The notes: generated by a model not told the origin, from the sequence alone. A DNA stretch of 64,000 nucleotides from Gamsiella multidivaricata (GCF_025024155.1 NW_026251709.1:310001-374000); one strand, 5' to 3'. Shown: positions 1-12,639, numbered from the stretch's first letter. Translations and numbers: made by a program.

Positions 1-1565
1 TTCGCAGCAGAACAACGCCAGCACGGTTTCGCCTGTGTACAAGCCCTTTATTCTGTTTTATCGATCTCAAATGGTAGCACAACAGTTATGTCTGCTCGAG
101 CAGCACTTTCTAGAGCAGATTAGATGGGATGAGCTACTGGAGATGGAGTTGACAAAGGCGGGAAGGAGGAATGGAAGTAAGGCCCAGTCGTCGTTCAGCG
201 GTTATCTGTTCAAGGTTGAACTTGAGCGCAGTGGTATCGAAGCCAGCAATCAGCGGAGCAACATGGTAAGGCAGCAGCTCTGTATTAGAGTAAAGGTCAT
301 GATATGGATAAGCATAACAGCACGAAAGAGAGTTAACCCCCCCCCTATCTGTCTGTATGCTTTCCTAGTTATGCATGTGGGTCGCTTCTGAGGTTGTCAG
401 CACGCATCCGATTGAAGATCGAGTGCACGTTATTGAAAAATTCATCCGGATCGCACAGGTACAACATATCGCGCCGACGCCCAGACTGGCTCAACGCATG
501 TCAGTGTTTTATGTTCGTGTCACATTTTGACCCCGCCATTATTGATCATTTGCTAGAAATGTTACCAATATCGAAACTTCAACTCGCTCATTCAGCTGGT
601 CATGGGTTTGGGATCCTCACACCTTTGCGGACTAAGACGCACCTGGTCCAGGGTCGGAAACTACGAGATGCGAGTCCTTCAAGATCTCCAGGACTTTATT
701 TCGCCTTGTAGCAACTGGAGGGTAATTCGGAAGGCCATGAACCAAGTCAGCTACAAGGACACGCTTGGCGACAGCAACCAGCGATTCAATTTCCAGACAC
801 AGGACAGTGCTGTTTCCGCCGGCAGCGTCTCTGGTATGAATCTAACCATGCTTTGGGTACATAAACGGACATTGTTTTTGTGCAATATACAAGGGATGGT
901 TTAACAGCTCTTGGTGCATTTTTATGACCTTCCCAGGGCAAGAGTCGAATGGGCCCAGTGTGCAGCTACTGAGCGAATCTGAACAGTGTGGACATAGCAA
1001 ATATCTCCAGTATCAAGTATCGCTAGAAAAGCAAGGATGCATCCCCTTTCTAGGGCTCTTTGTCTTTGATCTCACGCATATTACAGTCTCTTCTACATGG
1101 TATCTTCCTCAGACACCAAAGTCAAAGGATGGAGGAGGGTGTCAGCGGGAACCGGGATCGAATTCTATGCCCGCTATATCGATGAGGACTGATTATCCAG
1201 TCATGACAGCAGCGCCATTGGAGGCGCCGGACCCAAAGGATCTAGAAGAATTGCTTCCGACAGGAAAGCTGCTGGTGCACTTTTATCGTTTCCAATTGAT
1301 TGGTAAGATAAGTTGATGGGAGAGGGGGAGGGGAGGGGGGCCAGACTGTTGAGGTTGGATATTATTTTTTGGTCCTTACTGAGATGTTTGATTTCCTGTG
1401 AGTGGTAAAATAGCCAAGACGATCAAGTGGTTTTTGGCATTCCAACAACGATCTCAAAAATACACGTTTCCGGTGGACAGGATCTTGTATTCCAAGTGCC
1501 TCCTACTTCGTGTGTTGAGTACTGAGCAAGTGCGAGAACTTGCCGACAGCTGCGAGTGTGATTGA
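1..1565 (+). CDS. RasGEF (Cdc25-type) domain protein, C-terminal part, 5' end outside the window
   Basis: The last part of a guanine nucleotide exchange factor for Ras-family GTPases; this domain swaps GDP for GTP on Ras at membranes. Exons read as 2..265, 369..458, 557..833, 937..1302 and about 1403..1565, with clean GT-AG introns and matching phase for the first three junctions. RasGEF landmarks appear in order: VAQQLCLLEQ near the domain start, the WVASEVV segment, RNFNSLIQLVMGL, LRRTWSRV, then CIPFLGLFVFDLTHI. The last recognisable segment (IAKTIKWFLAFQQ, ending at 1565) fits the end of the domain but lies one frame off from the preceding exon under a canonical splice. The strictly spliced product would stop at 1411-1413. 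That could be a sequence indel, a non-canonical intron or a real truncation. The upstream gene, including any RasGEF-N domain, is not visible. Confidence 0.85.
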
Positions 1566-2084
1566 CCTAATCTCTCAATCAAAGACACCAAAAAAAAAAA
1601 AAAAAAAAAAAAGCTCCTAAGAATTATACAAAAGTATCATTACTTTCAACCAACCAATTATGACTTTAACGACATCAATGATGACCCTTTATCCGCCCCA
1701 CTCAACTTTTAAATACCCTTCATGGTACACCCTCCGTCCGGCGTCTCTTCCTCATGCACCCATCTCGCGCTCCATCACCCATCGCACCCATTGCACTTGT
1801 AACAACATAACGCACACCTTACATAGCCCAGCCCTACCTTCTATTGCACGACCCCTTCCTTACTCCTACCAGGCTTCTCTTACGAAAAATCAATATAGAG
1901 CATATCCTCTTCCAATATGACTACTGTTCGTTTCTGTAGAAAATAAAGTACCTGTACAAATCAATCGGCTGACAGCAAAGAAAAAGGGAAAGTTGCTGCA
2001 CTTGCGTTGGGAGACGACTACTGTAGTACATACGAGGCAAGTTGCATCTCGCTCTTGCATATGGAGTTTGGTGAAACGCGGTTA
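1566..2084. other. Intergenic spacer
   Basis: This stretch holds the presumed 3' end of the RasGEF gene and an A-rich run at about 1590-1612. No reading frame here resembles a protein I recognise. Confidence 0.5.
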
Positions 2085-3210
2085 GCTTATGAACTAGTAA
2101 TTCTCATTGATAAACAAAGAGTCTGTCGCGTGTATTTAAGTTCACCGCTCACCGGGTTGTGTAAACCATGTGCGGCACAAGGAAAACGAGGCATGCCGAG
2201 GATCTCGGTGGTCTCCTGCATGACTGGCGCACTGTCTGTGGTGGCTGAAAAGAATGGCTTCCTGGATATTCCAATTGGCAGGACCAATGATCCCTCCTTG
2301 AGCCTAATGACTTATTAATAAGCTGAGCTGTGGCAGATGCTGGATGAGGATATGGTTGTGGTACCATGTCCAGAGCACACTCAAGTGCATTGAATTCATT
2401 CTCAATCCAGCTTGTTGGAGCGGCTGCTCTAGCTATCGGCTGTAATGTAGCTAAAGAGGAGAGTTTGATCCAGCAGCTCTCGGATTTTTTTTTCTGACAG
2501 TCGGACAGTCGCACGCGATGCATTAGCAATCCTCCTCGAATAGTAACTGCACAAGGGAGCCTCGCCAGGGGGGTTGACATGACCCAAGAGCTCTCGAAGG
2601 GCACTGGAGTCCAGTGTGGTGAATGGGAGCATGTCCATGATGATCCACTTCGGAGCAACAGAGATGATCTTGACGCGCCTGGATTCAGATAGGGGTAAGT
2701 CGATTATTTTTGTTTGGACTATAGTGGTTGAGGATGCCTAGGCCTTCCCCTTGACTTCAAGGGATATTGCGCGATAGCGACTGCTGAAGTGTGATGTCAA
2801 GGGGGGTAGAGGAGGACTTGACCAAGGAATGGGAGGTACATCCTGGGTTCAAGGCAGAAAAGGCGCCAGACTCGTTCATTCTTGTGAAAAGCGCGACGAG
2901 CCTTTAGATGGCCTTTCCAAAGGCCTATTGCCATGAAGACTGGATCACTCCACGTTGCAAGTGTAAGAAACATGCTGTGTTTTAATTAGATCGATTTGTT
3001 AAGACTATGGTACCTGGAACCGCTTGCGGCAAGTTAATTAGATCTGGCTCTGATAGCTGGCTCATAGATAACGCTGGAGTCACTGTTGATGGCTGACTAG
3101 TAGTCGTCCATACAAAGGATGATTCTGGGCTTGCTGGGGCTCTCAAAGGTATGAACCCATTCTCGAGACATTGATGATGAAGGTTCGCCGTCCGAGTACA
3201 AAGACGTGAT
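2085..3210 (-). pseudogene. Decayed hAT-superfamily transposase
   Basis: Read on the minus strand, this region holds pieces of a hAT-type DNA transposase in several frames. Segment one, about 2686-2432, reads WIIMDMLPFTTLDSSALREL and ends SYITADS, followed directly by TAG where the family has Trp in the conserved D-x-W-T/S motif; a TGG to TAG change would explain this. Segment two, about 2290-2150, is in another frame and carries TTDSAPVMQETTEIL and CAAHGLHN, matching the family's TDNAxNM and CxxHxLNL blocks. Farther upstream, at about 3000-3200, an open Ser/Thr/Pro-rich stretch (SSFVWTTTSQPSTVTPALS) may be the N-terminal part. No intact BED finger, catalytic core or terminal inverted repeats could be placed. 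The copy has stops and frameshifts and is probably dead. Confidence 0.6.
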
Positions 3211-3891
3211 GTAGAGGGAAGGCGAAAGAAAGGGCTGCTGTTATCATGTTTCCCTGCTATCCTAAACTTTAAAAAAAGCTGTCCTGTTCATGGGGAAAAG
3301 TAGCTCACTCTATCGCCATTCATCTGTGGAATTCACCGGCTCACCGCGGTTAGCCGTTCACTAGTAAGAATCACTATTATGAATCACTATTATGAACAGA
3401 GCTACGGTCTAAGAGACAACTGCATGTGCGCGTTACTGCCTGTCGTTCGATATATTTGTGTAGTTGTGAACAGTTGAACGTTAAATTTGGGCGTACAAAG
3501 CATGGTGAACTAGTGCGAGTAGATCTTCCGAGTATGGGTCGCACAGGGCGGCGGGATGAGCTGATTGGCCATCGTTGGCTACGGGGTTCCTGAAAAATAA
3601 AATAAAATAACCTTGTTTGCAAGAAGTAATTTTGCTTTACAATCGTGGATGTGATCACTCCTCCTTTCTTTCCTTTGGCTGCATTTCCATTCCTTCCCTC
3701 CATCTCAATCGCCATTCTCATCCTTCTCATCTCCTCCTCCCTCCTCCCTCTCTTCTTTCTTCCTCCTCTAGCTCCGCATCCCACTCCATCTTCTTCTTCA
3801 TCCTCCGCTCTCTCTCGCCCGCTTCTCTCCCCCCTCCTCCCCTAACTTCTTTCATTCAAAATAATACTCCTCCCTATCTCCTTCTAACACC
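3211..3891. other. Leader and promoter region of the Atg22-like gene
   Basis: There is no convincing gene here. From about 3655 to 3845 the plus strand is almost entirely C and T (runs such as CTCCTCCTCCC), ending some 45 bases before the ATG. Open frames through it are low-complexity Ser/Pro/Leu artefacts. Confidence 0.5.
3369..3394. repeat. Tandem duplication of a 13-bp unit
   Basis: AATCACTATTATG occurs twice head to tail. It lies just beyond the decayed transposase and could be a slippage or insertion scar, but no function is implied. Confidence 0.8.
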
Positions 3892-6800
3892 ATGCAGGAC
3901 CTCAAGGAGGAGTACCACGAGGGTACTATTCCGCAGGATCAAGCCGTTCCGGCCACGAAGAGAGACCTAGACCTAGATCTGGACCTGGAAAGGAACCCCA
4001 GCTTTGAGATCAACTCCGACCAGAAAGTCCTCACTAAGCGTGAGATCCAGGGCTGGTAAATATCTATGCAAAACAAAAACCGTATTCGTCCTTATTAATG
4101 CTTTACAAAAAAAAAAAAAAAATGGAGGGGACCTAAAGAAACAGGATGCATGCAGCCTTTCTCCGTCCTAGAAATCATTTTTCTGGCCATTGCTGCTACT
4201 GCTGCTACCGCTACTTATACTTGGCCTGGATCAAATACTCACATCCCGCTTCACTCTCACACACACATTGCACATTGGGCTTATCGAAGAAGCTCTGTCC
4301 TGCCTGTTTACATTTTGTTTACAAAAAAATAAAAATAAAATAAAATGCAATTGGCTTTGTTTAATAACCCTAACGCGTTTCTTTTTTCTTGTTCGCGCGT
4401 GACGAATCACAGGCTGGCATATGCTGTCGCTGTAAGTTGTTGTCCTCCCCTCCTCCTCTTCCTCGACCGACGAGTTCATGACGGCTATGAAGACTTACAC
4501 TCCAACTTCTTGACTTTGTGTGTATATGTGTGTGTATCCTGTTAGGCCGAGCCGTACAGTGTTGTCTGTATCTCTGCCCTGGCACCGATTGTTCTAGAGG
4601 CCTTGTCGAGCGGGTACGGACGTCAACATGATAACAGAGACCTGCCCTGTAATACCGTAAGTGCAGAAACGTCTTTTGTATATGGCGGCGGTCGTAGAGA
4701 TGGTGGTGATGATAGTGATGATAGTGACGATAGTGTGTAGTGTGGAGTATGTACTTTCTTTCTTTTCTTTTTTTTCCGCAACTGGAAGTATTCTTCTCAA
4801 AAGGAATAAACGCGGGTTACTTTTTTTTTTCTCCTTTTGACCGCGTAGTCCCCCCCCCCATTTGCGTTACTGTAATACATGCATGTCTCCCCCCCCCATA
4901 TTTGTTCTTCATTTTGGTTGGCACATGCTCTTGTTTTTTTTTACAATTTTAAATGTCCAAAAAGAGCTGGGAACGCATAATGAAAACTCTAAAACAAAAA
5001 AAGTTCGTTCTTGTGGAACTAACGGGCGCCTTCTTTTGCTGACATGATAGGATGAAACGGACTACAAGGTAAACGATGGAGCAGTAGATTTCTTTTTTTT
5101 TTTTTTTTTTTGCAACAAAAACGACGAACAGAGATATCTCTATGATGCAGAGAGAGAGAGTGTGTGTGTGATACGACCGTGGATGGTTTTATCTTCCCTG
5201 TCTTTTTTTTAAAAAAAACTCGCTCTCTCATGGGAAAAAAAAAAAAAAAAAAAGAGTTCGTGTCGCGGTTTCTCATCAATTGTGGGTTGCAAACCTTGTT
5301 TTTTTAACAGGCGCTCTCCGTTTCTCCGAACCTTTTTTTTTTTTTTTTTTGTTTCTTCTTTTTCTCACATACATACATAGTGCGTTGTGAAGGTTGGGTC
5401 CCTATGGCTGGACACGGCGTCGTTCTCGCTGTACTGTATCTCAGTCTCGGTCTTCTTGCAGGCCTTTGTCTTTATCAGCATGGGAGCTTTGGCTGACCAC
5501 GGCAGTAAGTTCTCTTTCTCCTCCGCGATGAGCAAAATCCGCTCAATGCCCCGCGATAATTCGATATGCTAACTTGATTGTTTTTTTTTTTTTTTTTTTT
5601 TTGATGATGATCTGGAATAGCGCGTCGCAAGACCTTTTTGTTGACGTTCTCGTTCATTGGGAGCATTTCCACCATCCTGTTTGCAGCCGTACGAACCGCA
5701 AGTATGTTATCTTTACCTATAAAAAAAAAAGGAAGTTGGAGATTGGGCGGTGCTGTTCATGAGACTAAATCGTCGAATGACACTTTTTTTTTATTTCTTG
5801 AAACCTCTCATAGGCCTGTACTGGCTTGCAGGAGTCCTGGTCATCATCTCGAACGTCGCATTCGGAGCCAGTTGGGTCCTTTACTACGCCTTCATCCCCA
5901 CCTTGGTCCGTGATCATCCCGAGGTCGTAGACGCCCGAAAGAACGTTCGTTCAGGAATCGAGACCACCTGGAAAGATTATCAGTCCATCAAGGACAAGGT
6001 CTCGAATTCCTTGTCCTCCCATTCAATGGCGGTCGGATATGCTGCGGGTGTGGCCCTGTTGATCATCGCAGCAGGGATCGCGCTCGCGATGGGACAGTCG
6101 ACGTATTCTTTGCAGATCGGTATGGCCTTAGCGGGACTCTGGTGGTTCTGTGTGTCGTTCTTCACGATGAAGTTCTTGGCACCCCAGCCGGGTGAGCCGT
6201 TGCATGGAGACGTGAATCTGTTTCTGTACTCGTGGAGACGCCGTAAGTTCAGACCCTATCTCTCTCCCCTTCCCTCCCCTCCTTCCCTCTCGCCTTTCTT
6301 ACATATTTCGAGCTATCCATTGCTAACACATTTGTTTTTCTCTACTTTTGTGTATGGTCCCTAGTTGGCAAGACACTGTACCAGGCCAGTCTGCTCAAGG
6401 AAACCTTCAAATACCTGGTTTCCTGGTTCATCCTCTCGGACGGTAGCTCGACCATTATCTCGCTCGCGATCTTTATGGGCAAGAAGAAATTCCTCCTCAA
6501 CAACACGCAGCTCATGATCGGTGCCATCCTTGTACCCCTTTCTGCCTTGATCGGCACCTACATGTGGCTCTTTATCCAACGCAAACTCAACCTGACATCC
6601 AAACAGGCCCTCCTGGCGATCTCGGCCGCCTTTGCACTGGTCCCTATCTATGTCCTGATCGGATTCTCGGACGTGTTCGGCTTGGTCTACAAGGTCGAGA
6701 TCTGGCCCTGTCTGATCTATTTCGGACTCATGCTCGGTGCCTTCCAGTCGTTCTCACGGGTCATGTACGCATCCCTGGTGCCGAAGGGCAAAGAATCCGA

Positions 6801-7026
6801 GTTCTTTTCGTTGTACGGGATCACGGACAAGTCCTCGTCTTGGCTGGGACCACTGATCACAGGAGCGATTATTGAGAATAATGATACCCGCTGGGGATTC
6901 GTATTCCCGTTGTGTATGATGATCATCCCGCTGGCGTTGATCGTCTGGGTCGATGTCGAGAAGGGTATCCACGACGCGGAGCGGTTCAGTGAAGAGCATA
7001 CGGATGAGAAGGACGGGCTCGAGTAA
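3892..7026 (+). CDS. ATG22: Atg22-like vacuolar amino-acid transporter (major facilitator superfamily)
   Basis: Atg22-family proteins sit in the vacuole membrane and return amino acids to the cytosol after autophagic breakdown. Eight exons keep frame: 3892..4055, 4413..4431, 4546..4656, 5051..5068, 5381..5504, 5621..5701, 5814..6242 and 6365..7026, giving 535 residues. Family landmarks are the GW-x-AYAVAAEPYSVV entry into helix 1, LPCNTDETDYK, SLWLDTASFSLYCISVSV, a conserved GALADHG loop, then LYWLAGVLVIISNVAFGASW, LVRDHP and LSDGSSTIISLAIF. The whole is strongly hydrophobic with about 12 membrane segments, as in the family. Two internal exons are only 19 and 18 nt. The N-terminus (about 50 residues) is acidic and cytosolic in character. 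A double AATAAA lies at 7129-7139, just past the stop, and the next gene converges on it. Confidence 0.93.
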
Positions 7027-7278
7027 TATGAAAACCACGTCGTTCAAAAGCGCGATCTGCGTGCCCTCTAAGTATCGTAATACTCCTCCGCCTCCCCCTT
7101 CCTCTCCCTTTCATAGCTGTTATCGACTAATAAATAAATCTCTCCAAACTACGTATTAAACTGGGACACAGAGTGGCAGACCAAGAATAATCGTTTATGG
7201 CGCGTTGGGGTTCGTTCGTTCTATGGTACAATGCATCAGTCTATGCTGCTTTTTTTTATATCTCGTCGTTGTCCTTAC

Positions 7279-10200
7279 TCACATCATGCCAGGCCAGTTG
7301 GTCGAATGAAAGTCATCCTGGAGTCCTGTCAAATTCGGCATGAGCTGATGTCGGAAGGCCTGCTGCTGTTGCTGCTGCTGTTGCTGATAATTGTTACCGC
7401 CGCCATTGTTGTTATTACCATTATTACCACTGTTCAGATGGTTGTTGGGGTTGTTGTTGGTACGGGTATTGTTCGCGGCCGCAAGGGTCTGCTCCAAAAG
7501 CGCCTGCACCTGATCCGCACTGAGTTCCTCATCTATCGGACCTCCGGGACCTGTACCGTCCGTCGGTTCCATCTTCAAAGGCATGAAGATTCCAGAGGTA
7601 TCGGTGGCACTGCCGGTCATATGCTGCTGCTGCTGTTGCTGTTGGGGTGTTGGGGTGTTGTACATGCTCCCAGCGGCGTTGGTATACATGCCATTGTTCA
7701 GGAATCCATTCAAAAGTCCATTAGCATTATTGTTGTTGGTGGTGGCGGTGTTGATATCTGTGGAGGTAGCCGTGGCGGTTGCAACGTTGGTTGCAGGGGA
7801 TAGGACATTAGAGGTATTGGAATTGTTGTTGTTCATGAGCTGCGGATCTAACAAGAAGCTGGTGCTTGAACCAATGGCCATGGCGTTCATGTCTCCCCAA
7901 AATGTTGGATTGAACGAGTCATATAGTCCGGTCTGTTGTCCTAGCTGGTTAAACACCTGCTGTTGCTGCTGCTGCTGCTGCTGCTGTGCGTTCTGAATAT
8001 TGAACTGCTGCTGCTGAGCCTGCTGTTGCTGCTGGGCTTGTTGTTGCATCGTCATCGTCATGGGTTGCTGCGAGAACGGCTGGTAAATCTCTCCAGTGGA
8101 TGACAGGACATTCGTCGTCTGTATCTCCATACCCGTAACAGGAGGCTGGCTCAAGATCGCCGCCGTTGTCTGAAACTGCTTCAAACTCTCCATGACCTGA
8201 GGCCCGCCGAACGGTCCAATGTACTGCGACACCTTCTGCAACTTTCCTGGGTTATAATACCCAGCATTATCCCTCGAATGGTTTGATGCAGTATCCTGAA
8301 ACGAGGCCGGAGACCCGATTGAATCCTGCTGCTGTTGCTGTTGCTGCTGTTGCTGCTGCTGAAAATACTGTCCAGGATTGAGTCGCTGTTGCCCCTCATG
8401 TTGCGTATGGCTGTGTCGTTTCCGTGGAGTGTCCCGCATCGACAGTGGTGGAGGCGAGGTCACAGAGCTGCTACGCGCCTTCGCGCGTTCCTCACGACCA
8501 ATCTTGACCAGTCGACTAATGTTGCGATGATCGTCCGCACTCAATTCTCCATGCGTATCCTGCCCATAGCTCCCAGATGCTGCTGCTGATGCTGCTGCGA
8601 TGGCGGCTGCGCTATAGGCCCCACCTCTGCCAGTCGGGATCCTGCTCCGTTTTGCAATCGCCAGGCTCTTGATCGCGCCCGCACAGACATGAACGCTCGA
8701 ACGAGAGAGTCCCTTGACGGTGTGCATAAACTCATCAAAAAACGAAAGCACACAGTTGATGCTTTGTTCGTCGCAATTAGCCCGTGGTGAGGAATAGAAC
8801 TCGCGGAAGAACCGCATGATGTAATCAAAGTTCATCTGAGCGGCTTCTGCAACTTTGGTGTCGGTCGATTTCAAGAACATAGCATGGATTCGGACCGCGT
8901 TCAATAACGCGTACTCGCCTGCACTCGTCAGCTCAAAGGCTTTGCAGTAGGTCTGGGCTATCACTTTGGCAATATCGGTGATCTTGGTCGCGGCCTTGAT
9001 GCAAATGTCCTGAGACCGGTAAGGCGAGCGTTTGAGATGTTCGGATGAGGTGAGGTAGGGTTTATGCAGGAGGATCAGTGCGGATTCGTACAACATTTGT
9101 ACAATGCCTATAAAGAAAAATAAGAAATAAAAAACTCAAGTGGTCAGAGTCATTGTTTTCCCCAAAGAATAGCAAGATCTGGTGGCAAAAGAGGTCTTCG
9201 TACCGGCTCGGGAATTGTACATGGTTCGTGGATTATCCGCCTTCATATCGAAGCTGAACCGCAATGCTGCCGGAAGCTGAAGTTGCCACTGAATTAACTG
9301 CTGCTCGTAGCTCTTTGGAAGACTTCCCGGCACCATATCCTGGACTTCGGCCGCATTGAACACATATCGCTTGATGTTCCTAAAGATACGCCATAGCCTG
9401 CATATCCATACCAGGAACAGCGTCTGAATCGTCTCTGCCTCACTGTCGCCCTCCGTCGGTACCAGCATTGGCACATCAATTTCCGTGTCGTCAATCATGG
9501 GCCTTCGTCCTGTGACACAGGAGGTCGAGCTGTCCGCGCCATAGACACACCAAAAGACCCGTTTCCTGGCCTCCTGTACTTGCTTATCCGGAATCCAGCG
9601 ATCGCATTTCCGGTGAAGACCCAGATCAGAAGCCATCAGGATCGCCTGCTGCATGTAGCTGTGACCCAATCCAGAGATCCTTGGATATCGTGACAGCATG
9701 ATTAGTCCTTGCACGGTAGAGAGTCTAGGGATGCCGATACAGTAGTCCAGAACTGTCCGTGCACGCTCAAAGAAGGGCGTTGCCAGCGTCTTTGGGTCGT
9801 TTGGGTTGGTGAAGCAGGATGGATGGGTGCAGTCTCCTGTTAATGCTGCCGCCATGAAGACGCTGTTTAACAAAAATATACTCTGCGGCTCAAATCGATC
9901 CTCTAACGCTTGGAGCAGAGTCGTTTTCTGAATCATTGGCAGGAACACATAGTAGTGCTATAGAAAAAAATAAATGAAAATGATACATTAATAATACAGT
10001 ACCAAACAAGTCGACTTTCTCCTTCAGAAACGACCGTAACCCATACCTGGTAATAGATGTCGAAAAGAGCGTCAATGACCTTGATCGGTGGAATCACAAA
10101 TGCATCCGGCGGAATAGCGACATTATGGGCATCGTGCACATCAAATGAGATCTCCTCATCCCAAAATTGATTCTGATCTGTTGAGGTGAAGAGCATCGAT

Positions 10201-11603
10201 CCCTTGCCAAAGTAAACAGACGCATCAAAGACCCTAAGCTTGTCCATGGTTGCGGCGAGCTCGCCCAAATCGCTTTCATCATCCCCATCGCTCTCCTCCT
10301 GCATATGATCGACTGTTGAGGTATATGATGCTGCAAAAGACGACGCAGGCGATTTTGCGGACCTCGTAGACTATATACGTTGTACGTTATGAAGGGAAGA
10401 GAACGCTGAGTTGTCTGTTCCCACGATTCCATTATGTAAAAGAATTGGTACAGGCTGATGATAGAAACACTTACCTGGAACTCCGGTGTAAATAGAGGGT
10501 TACCTTCTGACTCCTCCTTCAAAAACGGTAGCCGTGGAGTTCCCGATATCGATGAGCCCCCTTTCATATTTGACATGGTTGGTGTCGCTGATGGGTCCAC
10601 AGACTATCATTCATGCATCAAACAATTGGTCTATTCGTATTAGTTCGCTTGAGAAAAATAAAGCTTGCTTTCACACCAAACCAACATGTGCCAAAAGCCT
10701 CCGTACTCCATACCGTAGATGTGCTTGTATTCATAAAGCTGCGATCCCATTGTGTGTCGAAGCGGCCTCCGGGGATTTCTTGAGGCGAGTTGATGTCCAT
10801 CCACCCGTCATCATTCGAGGACATTTCAAGCCCGATATTGGTGTTGATCCCCATATCCTTCATCGCCCGACTTGCTGCCACCGCTGCAGCTGCAGCTTTG
10901 GCTGCGGAGGTTGAGGAGCCTTCGCCGTTGTCGTTGCTAGGATTCTGTCCATTGCCTGGTGTAGGCATGACTTTGCTCAGCAGAGACTCCATCTGACTCA
11001 GTCGTTCTGAATATGTGGATTCGATTGTTTCCAGACGGGCTTCCAGGATCTCTACCTCTGAATGCGGTTTCTTGCGCTTTGATGCCGGAGTCTTCCCGAG
11101 TAAGAAAGTGCATTCCATAAGTCCTGCATAGAGACACGGGCCACACGTTGGTCTGGCCTGGTCACATTTTGTCTATGGTCATCCAAGTGCGATGTTACAA
11201 TGTTACAAAAGGAAATTGGTCAGTGTCCATCACCTTTTGGGTTTCTACGAATAAAGAAATTGAATTGTCTTTCATTTCCTTTTTATCAAAGCCCAGGGCG
11301 AAAAGAAAGATAACACAAAGTTTTCCGCGGGTGCCGTGAGCAGAAAAACCTTGGGCGAGAACGTTTTCAACAAACGCAGGTCTGGTGCAGTAAGGGCCCC
11401 ATTTATCCCTTTATTCACTCGTTGACTCATTCACTCCATTCACTTATTTATCTACTCGCTTGTTCCCTTCGTGGTTGTGATATCCGATTAGTCACAGCCC
11501 GGCCGACAGAACCCAAAAAATTAGCAATTGTCGTCCGACACACTGCCGAGTGCCGAGTGCCAAGTGCCGAGAAGGGAGTGGGTTAAGGTTGTGAGGGAGA
11601 ATG

Positions 11604-11636
<33 letters not shown>

Positions 11637-12276
11637 TTCTCGAGCCCGATGGGACGGATCAGATCCGTGTTTGGGCTAGTTGGAGCGGGTTTCACGCCGG
11701 CAAATGGGATCCGTTCCTTTGTCCTCGTAATAATTTTCTATTTGATCCAATGGTCCGTTCCCTTGTATCCCCCTCCCCTTCTCGTCGTTGCCCAGACGTC
11801 TCTGCGCAGGCACACACACCATCACACCATACGTTGTCTGTGTCTTCCGTGGAAAACATTCCTTGCCGAAAAAAAAAGGAGAGGACAGGGGGACCCTCTT
11901 CTAGTCGAAAGCGCACTGCCACCCGCGATCCTTCTTGGGTGAACCTCTTTCTATACCCATGGGCCAGTTTGCTCCATGGACAGGCTCTCTTTTTTTTTAA
12001 CGCCTGCTCCAATCCAGACTAGGCCATCAGACACGCACTCGGACACGCACACTATACACTCACATCCACACATTCAGGCGCTTGCTCAGCAGGAGAATAA
12101 TGAAATGAAAAAAGGTACCCCTTCTCTTCTCGCGTGCGCGACAAGTCGGCACGACAGACACTGATGCATTAAGAGTCAATTGGGCTAATTACCTTTCTTC
12201 TGCGACATTGATCACAACCCAGGACTACGGCCGTTCTCTTCTTTTTAGGTTTTATTGCGGTGGTAGAGAGGGCCAT
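7279..12276 (-). CDS. Zn2Cys6 fungal transcription factor with poly-Gln tracts
   Basis: A Gal4-type nuclear regulator of unknown target. Minus-strand exons are 12193..12276, 10714..11172, 10475..10603, 10047..10370, 9204..9957 and 7279..9107, all in phase, giving about 1192 residues. The first exon starts at ATG 12276 with a basic KPKKKR stretch and the first half of the zinc cluster (GCDQCRRRK). After a 1.02-kb intron the second half follows (TKCDQARPTCGPC ... MEC), so the six cysteines are split across the intron. A short coiled coil (EILEARLETIESTYSERLSQ) comes next at about residues 64-90. The fungal-specific transcription factor domain spans about 280-700, including RVFWCVYGADSSTS and MLYESALILLHKPYL. 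The last 350 residues are Gln/Asn-rich with several poly-Gln runs near 831, 925-965 and the C-terminus, a usual activation-domain composition. It faces away from the permease at 14079 and could share its upstream region. Confidence 0.92.
11604..11634. repeat. Poly-A homopolymer, 31 bases, in the first intron of the zinc-cluster gene
   Basis: Thirty-one consecutive A on the plus strand (T on the coding strand) inside the 1.02-kb intron 11173-12192. It could act as a polypyrimidine element, but its distance from the acceptor makes that uncertain. Confidence 0.9.
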
Positions 12277-12639
12277 TGAGAGATGGGAGATACGTGTTGG
12301 TGCTGCTGTTGTTGCTGTGGAGTGTAGAGGGCGTACAGGAGTGCGGGGCGGTGGTGGTGGTGGTGGTGGTGTCAGAATCCGCCCTGTGTTGGTTCTTTGG
12401 CAGTGAAAAGATGGATATGGAGAAGGGAGGAGGTTCTACGCAGGCTGTGGATTGTTGCTGCTGTGGTCTTGTGAGCCGCGGGTAGTGCAGCGGGCCAAGA
12501 AGCGGATTAATGAAACGTGCAGGATATGTGTGTGTGTTGTGTTAAAAAGGAGGATGCAGAGCCGTGCGATGGGGTATGGGAGGCTGTATGGTATGGATAT
12601 GATATGGTTATACAGGGTACAGAGTGGAGAGTGCATCCA

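Noticed and set aside
3617..3970. Ser/Pro/Leu-rich plus-strand frame
   Set aside because: It is the CT-rich leader of the Atg22-like gene and overlaps its true start in another frame.
7231..7996. Open frames with Leu, Cys or Val runs on the plus strand
   Set aside because: They are antisense readings of the CAG repeats in the zinc-cluster gene.
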